This document shows positions 59,665 through 64,000 of a DNA stretch of 64,000 nucleotides, one piece after another. The DNA comes from JBGVMW01 sp045125095. GTDB lineage: Bacteria; Bacillota; Clostridia; Lachnospirales; Lachnospiraceae. The notes below the pieces were generated by a model. The model made no database searches. It saw only the letters and a list, made by a program, of their open reading frames with translations, and was not told where the DNA came from. The position numbers and the translations under genes are program-made. Location: NCBI GenBank assembly GCA_045125095.1, contig JBGVMW010000156.1:1-64000 (forward strand), written 5' to 3'. Positions within the stretch are counted from its first letter, which is position 1. Each line of letters begins with the position of its first letter.

Positions 59665-60499
59665 ATTCTTCAAAGGTTAAATCATGTTCTGTTATGTAGG
59701 TTGCGGCTTCCACACCTACATAGCGGAAATGCCAGCTCTCATAACAAACTTCTGTAATGTCTTCTTTTCCTTGGGGATAACGCAAAATAAATCCATACTC
59801 TGCACAATGCTCACGAAGCCACATATTTTCTTCCCGCATTGCCTGTTTATCATCTAATCCCATATAACCGCATGCCACAATATCCACTGCAAGTCCTGTG
59901 TGGTGTTCACTATATCCGGCTGGCATAGTGTATTTCAAGGTTTCTTCATATGCCTCCTGATAGGTCATCCCCTGATTCAGATAACGTTCCACATCTTCAT
60001 CTACTAATCTCTGTTGCTTGCTTATATTACGGTAACCGGAAATAACCTGTACTTCCATACCAGCCTCTTCTGCCCCTCCGATAAATGCTTCTACTTTATC
60101 CACAATTCTTTTATCTACATATCGTCCACCTTTTTTTAATACCCCCAACTCTATCTCGTACGCTTCCGGTATTCTATGTTCTTTATTTACCAGAATCAAA
60201 TATTCCTCTTCCACTTCTGGAAATGATTCTAACAACGCCCCCCTATCCTCTGCTATTTGCTTTTCCTTACTATCCACTGTATCACTTTTGCTTGAAACGG
60301 AAGTGTCATGCACTGTGTTATCTTCATATAGCACAGGTACAGAAACAAATCCTCCTGTGCCGACTGCCATTACTACAGGAATGGCTACACCGATTACCAC
60401 GCCAATGCAGACTATACATACAAATTTTAACATCAGCCTGATTCGCATTGTTCTTCTTCTTTTTCGCTTTTTACTCCCTCTTCTATTTTGCTTCATCAT
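59642..60499 (-). CDS. VanY-family D-alanyl-D-alanine carboxypeptidase
   Basis: 285 residues from the ATG at 60499 (GGAGG 5 nt upstream). Basic N-terminus, one membrane anchor (about 20-45), an extracytoplasmic linker, and a zinc peptidase M15B domain with YSEHHTGLAVDI (His and Asp ligands) and YESWHFRYVG (Glu catalyst, His ligand). It trims D-Ala from peptidoglycan stems. It is last in an operon with a two-component system; no vanHAX-type genes are near, so glycopeptide resistance is not implied. Confidence 0.88.
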   Translation of the reverse strand: MMKQNRRGSKKRKRRRTMRIRLMLKFVCIVCIGVVIGVAIPVVMAVGTGGFVSVPVLYEDNTVHDTSVSSKSDTVDSKEKQIAEDRGALLESFPEVEEEYLILVNKEHRIPEAYEIELGVLKKGGRYVDKRIVDKVEAFIGGAEEAGMEVQVISGYRNISKQQRLVDEDVERYLNQGMTYQEAYEETLKYTMPAGYSEHHTGLAVDIVACGYMGLDDKQAMREENMWLREHCAEYGFILRYPQGKEDITEVCYESWHFRYVGVEAATYITEHDLTFEEFMELYEL

Positions 60500-61400
60500 A
60501 CACTCCTCCATCTGTTGCTGTATTTTCACTCCATACATCCCATATTTTTCTGCTATATATATCTTCTGCCATTAATGTCCACTGATATCCATATTCCACA
60601 TCAAATTTCTCTATCATTTCTCCAAACCCCAAAAAACCTCCTTGAAATCCGGCAGGGATTTTATCACTCATCATAACAATCTCCAGGACATAATCTGTCT
60701 TTTTGCTATCACCCACTCCCTCACCATATGCCTTTTTTATATTTATCATATCATTGTAATAGCTCTGAATGGCTTCTTCATACTTCTGTCCCAATCTGCC
60801 TGATGCAAATACCAGATTATAAATATCCTCCACCGATAAATCCTCCCTATCAACATTCGATTCATATATAATCTGCCCTGCCAGCTCATCTGCTTCTGCC
60901 TGTATAATGGAATCAAAATAATAAATACCATACGTTTCTTTATCAATCAGAGCCGTTATGAGTTCACTTCCTTTTACTCCTACTGCATATATACGATAAC
61001 AGGAACGACTTCCCTCCATGCCTTCCTGCAATTGATATTTCAAATCACATTCCTGAGCTAAAAATGCGCCAAATTCCAAATTTTCATACATGATACCTAT
61101 ATTTTTTAATTCTTCCAAAAAACGATTGCAAATCAATCCCTCATCCGACATTGGAATACTGCTGGATTCCAACACTATATCATTGCCCGACTGCTGTATC
61201 CGCTTCATCAGATTCCAGTTTTCTTCCTTTCCTTCCGCCTGCTCGTACATGGAAAATGTATTGTCATATCGGTATTCCTGTACCTTTCCCATATACGAAC
61301 GATCCTTGTAAATTCCTATCCACTCCGGCGCAAAGCAGGCACTCAGAAACACAGCGCACAATACAACCAGTGTCAAGCTATACTTCATCCATTTCTTCAT
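60483..61400 (-). CDS. Lipoprotein of unknown function in the two-component operon
   Basis: 305 residues. Signal peptide with lipobox LSAC near residue 22. The rest is a soluble extracytoplasmic protein with no domain I recognise. The ATG at 61400 has GGAG 7 nt upstream and overlaps the kinase gene. Its end overlaps the VanY-type gene. The position between a sensor kinase and a cell-wall peptidase suggests an envelope sensing or accessory role. Confidence 0.7.
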   Translation of the reverse strand: MKKWMKYSLTLVVLCAVFLSACFAPEWIGIYKDRSYMGKVQEYRYDNTFSMYEQAEGKEENWNLMKRIQQSGNDIVLESSSIPMSDEGLICNRFLEELKNIGIMYENLEFGAFLAQECDLKYQLQEGMEGSRSCYRIYAVGVKGSELITALIDKETYGIYYFDSIIQAEADELAGQIIYESNVDREDLSVEDIYNLVFASGRLGQKYEEAIQSYYNDMINIKKAYGEGVGDSKKTDYVLEIVMMSDKIPAGFQGGFLGFGEMIEKFDVEYGYQWTLMAEDIYSRKIWDVWSENTATDGGVYDEAK

Positions 61401-62802
61401 TTTCTATCTCCTTTAAGCCAATCGTAATAGTAGTACCCTTTCCCACTTCGCTTTCTATCTGTATAGTTCCCTTGTGGATATCTAAGATGCGACTACAAAG
61501 AGTTAATCCAAGACCAGCTCCTCCTTTCTTTCGAGCGCGAGATTTATCCACCATATAAAATGCTTCTGTAAGCTTTGGTACTTCCTCTTTCTCAATTCCT
61601 TTTCCATCGTCTGTCACTGTCAGATAATACATTCCATCCTTTCGGACACCAGTTACTGTAATCCCTCCACATTTTTCTACTGCTTTTCTGGCGTTATCCA
61701 CAAGGTTATTGAGCAAAGACACCAACAACTCATAGTCTCCTGCCACATATCCCCGCTCCACCTCTGCATGAAAACAGATATCTTTTTTCTTAAAATTCAC
61801 TTCCTCTAACCGTTCCACATCCTCCACAAGGCGATGAACCCACACAGGTTTCATGTCCAAGTCTACATTTTTCATTACAATCAAATCCAATAACTTAAAG
61901 GAAAGGCTTTCTAACCGTTTTCCCTGTGTGTAAATATAATGTGCTGCCTCCATCTCCTCTTCTTTTGACAAATCAAGAGAACGAAGCATATCTGCATAGC
62001 CAATAATAGAAGTCAGTGGCGTCTTCAATTCATGAGCAAATGATGCTGTAAAATCCTCCTGCTTTCTTGCAGCTTCTGTAAGTTCACATATTTTTTCTTC
62101 CAGACTGTCTGCCATAGCATTAAAGTCCTCTGTCAAATGCCCTATTTCATCATCTGCTACCCATTTTCCTCGCACTGCATAATCTCCTTCTGTCATTTTT
62201 CTTGTAACCAGAGATAACTCCTGGAGAGGACGAATCATAACATGCATAACAAGAGAAATCACTATGCTAAACACTGCTAATGCTGCCACCATAAGAATGC
62301 GATAGCTATCATACAATTGGGTTCTATCCTCATAAATGCCAGTGATGTTCTCTACGGTTTCAAAATAAAAGACTTTACCCATGATGGTTTCACAGCTCAT
62401 AACACTAATAAAATACTGTCCTGACACCTGCTCAATCTTATAGGCGCTTTGTTGAATTTCCTGCATATCTTTCACAGTGTCAAAAATCTGTGGTTCCTCT
62501 TTCCCATATAGTAGTTCTCCCGCTTCCTTATATACACGATAATCCAATTTTTGAAATACTCCATTTCCCGCAATCGTATGTAAGATTTCCACTGCCGCCT
62601 CATCTGAGCGATTTGCCACTGTCAATTCGCAATAGGACAACTGAAATGCATACTGCACCATATTATTATCACTTTTTACCTTATCTATCTGGCGATTTAA
62701 GGCATTTTGAAAGGATACACTGATTAACAATCCTCCAAATAACATATAGATTGCCATTGCCACACAAGTTGTTGCAATTAATAATTTCCACGAAAGACGC
62801 AT
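61378..62802 (-). CDS. Membrane sensor histidine kinase
   Basis: 474 residues. Membrane helices at about 8-30 and 168-190 enclose a sensor domain of about 135 residues. HAMP at about 190-240, phospho-acceptor His257 (ASFAHELKTPLTS), N box LVDNARKAV, G1 DDGKGI and G2 GGAGLGLTLC. It pairs with the response regulator 3 bp upstream. Confidence 0.93.
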   Translation of the reverse strand: MRLSWKLLIATTCVAMAIYMLFGGLLISVSFQNALNRQIDKVKSDNNMVQYAFQLSYCELTVANRSDEAAVEILHTIAGNGVFQKLDYRVYKEAGELLYGKEEPQIFDTVKDMQEIQQSAYKIEQVSGQYFISVMSCETIMGKVFYFETVENITGIYEDRTQLYDSYRILMVAALAVFSIVISLVMHVMIRPLQELSLVTRKMTEGDYAVRGKWVADDEIGHLTEDFNAMADSLEEKICELTEAARKQEDFTASFAHELKTPLTSIIGYADMLRSLDLSKEEEMEAAHYIYTQGKRLESLSFKLLDLIVMKNVDLDMKPVWVHRLVEDVERLEEVNFKKKDICFHAEVERGYVAGDYELLVSLLNNLVDNARKAVEKCGGITVTGVRKDGMYYLTVTDDGKGIEKEEVPKLTEAFYMVDKSRARKKGGAGLGLTLCSRILDIHKGTIQIESEVGKGTTITIGLKEIENEEMDEV

Positions 62803-62805
62803 ACC

Positions 62806-63489
62806 TTATTGTTCCTCCAAACGGTATCCCACCTTATATACGGTCTGGATTTTTTCTTCCCAATGCAGTTTCTTTTTTAACCGTAGTATGTGGATGTCCA
62901 CCGTTCGGCTTGCCGGTGACATTTCTCCACCCCAGACCTGCTCATAAATGGTTTCCCGATACAACGCCCGATTTGGATTTCTTAAAAAGAGAACTAACAA
63001 ATCATACTCTTTCAAAGTCAGATCCACGATTGCTCCGTTTTGTGTCACAGTTCTGGAATTTATATCAACCACTACATCATGCATGGACAAATATCGCTGT
63101 GCCTTATGGTATCTGCGAAGCACTGTTTCCACTCTCGCCTGTAATTCTATAATTTCAAATGGTTTTACAATATAATCTTCTGCCCCTGCCCGAAGTCCTT
63201 TTACCTTCTGAGCGGTATTGCCCATGGCGGTCAAAAATATCACTGGCACTTCTACATTTTTGGCGTACTCAAGTACTTCATAGCCGTTCAAACCGGGAAG
63301 CATGATATCTAACACCATCAAATCAAAATTGTGTTCCGCTAACATATCGGCGGCTTTCATTCCATCATATACACAGGTACATTCATATCCTAATTTTGAC
63401 AAGCTGAATCGTATTAACTTGGCAATTGGTTCTTCATCCTCTACTATTAATATCTTTATATTATCACTCAATGTTTTATCCTCTTTCAT
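62806..63489 (-). CDS. OmpR-family response regulator
   Basis: 227 residues. Receiver with acidic pocket EDEE, Asp61 phosphorylation site (LMVLDIMLPG), Thr87 and Lys109. The winged helix (about 130-227) contains LTLKEYDLLVLFLRNPNRAL and SRTVDIHILRLKKKL. It is first in the operon with the sensor kinase, the unknown lipoprotein and the VanY-type peptidase, which are probably its targets. Confidence 0.94.
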   Translation of the reverse strand: MKEDKTLSDNIKILIVEDEEPIAKLIRFSLSKLGYECTCVYDGMKAADMLAEHNFDLMVLDIMLPGLNGYEVLEYAKNVEVPVIFLTAMGNTAQKVKGLRAGAEDYIVKPFEIIELQARVETVLRRYHKAQRYLSMHDVVVDINSRTVTQNGAIVDLTLKEYDLLVLFLRNPNRALYRETIYEQVWGGEMSPASRTVDIHILRLKKKLHWEEKIQTVYKVGYRLEEQ

Positions 63490-63514
63490 ATCGATTATCT
63501 ACAGTATTCACTGT

Positions 63515-63543
63515 ACAATATGATTGTATCAGACTTGTTTCAA
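63515..63543 (-). promoter_or_regulatory. Promoter of the two-component operon
   Basis: TTGAAA (63538-63543, minus strand) and TATTGT (63515-63520), 17-bp spacer, about 26 bp upstream of the start. The rest of the gap to 63734 contains a small hairpin (CACATT/AATGTG near 63632-63651) and no gene. Confidence 0.55.
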
Positions 63544-63734
63544 AATGAGGGCGTACTAAGAAAATTTTAATATTTTATATTGAATAGTAGGGGGTGGGTA
63601 TGCTAACATGGATTTTAATGTATGGGGCCACATTTTATTATGAATGTGATACCCGTGCGTGAATTATCAGAATTCACTACCTTATTGGTGTTCTCTATTA
63701 TTTAATATTACATATAGAAAGGATGCATGTTGTT

Positions 63735-64000
63735 ATGGAACGAAAAAACGCTTGGAAGACATATGACGAAGCGCAACTTAAGGAATTAGAAGTGTTAAAT
63801 AGGAATTATCGTGATTTCCTTAATAGAGGAAAAACAGAGCGTGAGTGTGTGACGGAGACCATTCGTCAGGCGGAGGCAGCTGGTTATCGCGAGCTGTATT
63901 CTGTCCTTGGGAAGAATGGTTCTCTTAAGGCAGGGGATAAGGTGTATGCTGTGTGCATGAAAAAGTCCATCGCCCTTTTTCAGATTGGAACGGAACCACT
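63735..64000 (+). CDS. M18-family aminopeptidase, N-terminal part (cut by the window edge)
   Basis: 88 residues are visible from the ATG at 63735 (AAGGA upstream). The sequence MERKNAWKTYDEAQLKELEV, then FLNRGKTERECVTETIRQAE and YAVCMKKSIALFQIG, matches the start of zinc M18 aminopeptidases common in Lachnospiraceae. The metal-binding residues lie beyond the window. Confidence 0.82.
   Translation, partial: MERKNAWKTYDEAQLKELEVLNRNYRDFLNRGKTERECVTETIRQAEAAGYRELYSVLGKNGSLKAGDKVYAVCMKKSIALFQIGTEP

Noticed and set aside
59642..60499. Vancomycin-resistance vanY gene
   Set aside because: No vanHAX-type ligase or dehydrogenase genes nearby; many Clostridia carry M15B carboxypeptidases as ordinary wall enzymes.

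Overview
This 64 kb window is chromosomal DNA of a low-GC Firmicute, most likely a member of the Lachnospiraceae (Clostridia). Support comes from the gene order map - KOW protein - infA - rpmJ - rpsM - rpsK - rpsD - rpoA - rplQ - ecfA1 - ecfA2 - ecfT - truA - rplM - rpsI, a zinc-ribbon uS14, a whiA/rapZ/Crh-type HPr cluster, strong Shine-Dalgarno sites, and consensus sigma-A promoters with 17-bp spacers. No rRNA, tRNA or CRISPR array was seen.

Left end (1-7497): an integrative mobilizable element inserted at the 3' end of rpsI. Its backbone is a tyrosine integrase, an XRE repressor, a small DNA-binding protein, a RepA-like ATPase and a MobV relaxase. A non-coding block dense in inverted repeats lies between relaxase and ATPase genes (candidate oriT/origin). 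Its cargo is a restriction-modification-like module: a Dam-family adenine methyltransferase (cut by the window edge), a second methyltransferase with an apparent +1 frameshift near its start, a small XRE controller protein and an unknown protein translationally coupled to it. Three nearly identical 18-bp palindromes (consensus CTTTCACTWTWWGTGAAT) lie at the control points of this module and are probable controller binding sites.

Middle (7498-29394): the S10-spc-alpha ribosomal protein supercluster, all on the minus strand, running from rpsJ to rplQ and continuing through ecfA1-ecfA2-ecfT-truA to rplM-rpsI. It starts at a consensus promoter at 29366-29394 with a structured leader of about 240 nt. 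Unusually long structured gaps occur at rpmJ/rpsM, rpsH/rplF and secY/adk, and several small GTCGC/GCGAC palindromes sit between cistrons.

Right part (29500-64000): housekeeping and accessory genes on both strands. They include two secreted transglutaminase-like proteins flanking pncB and tex, a DUF2752 membrane protein, a HAD hydrolase/GNAT pair with an apparent frameshift at the junction, a cyclophilin, tcdA, a YtrA-type GntR/ABC operon with two DUF6449-like permeases, class II aldolase, a lipid kinase, the murB-rapZ-whiA-crh operon, a substrate-binding lipoprotein paired with a chemoreceptor, galE, asnB, apbE, and a two-component system with a lipoprotein and a VanY-type carboxypeptidase. 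The window ends inside an M18 aminopeptidase. A 243-bp near-perfect palindromic element with flanking direct repeats lies upstream of the first transglutaminase-like gene, and partial relatives flank ecfT.
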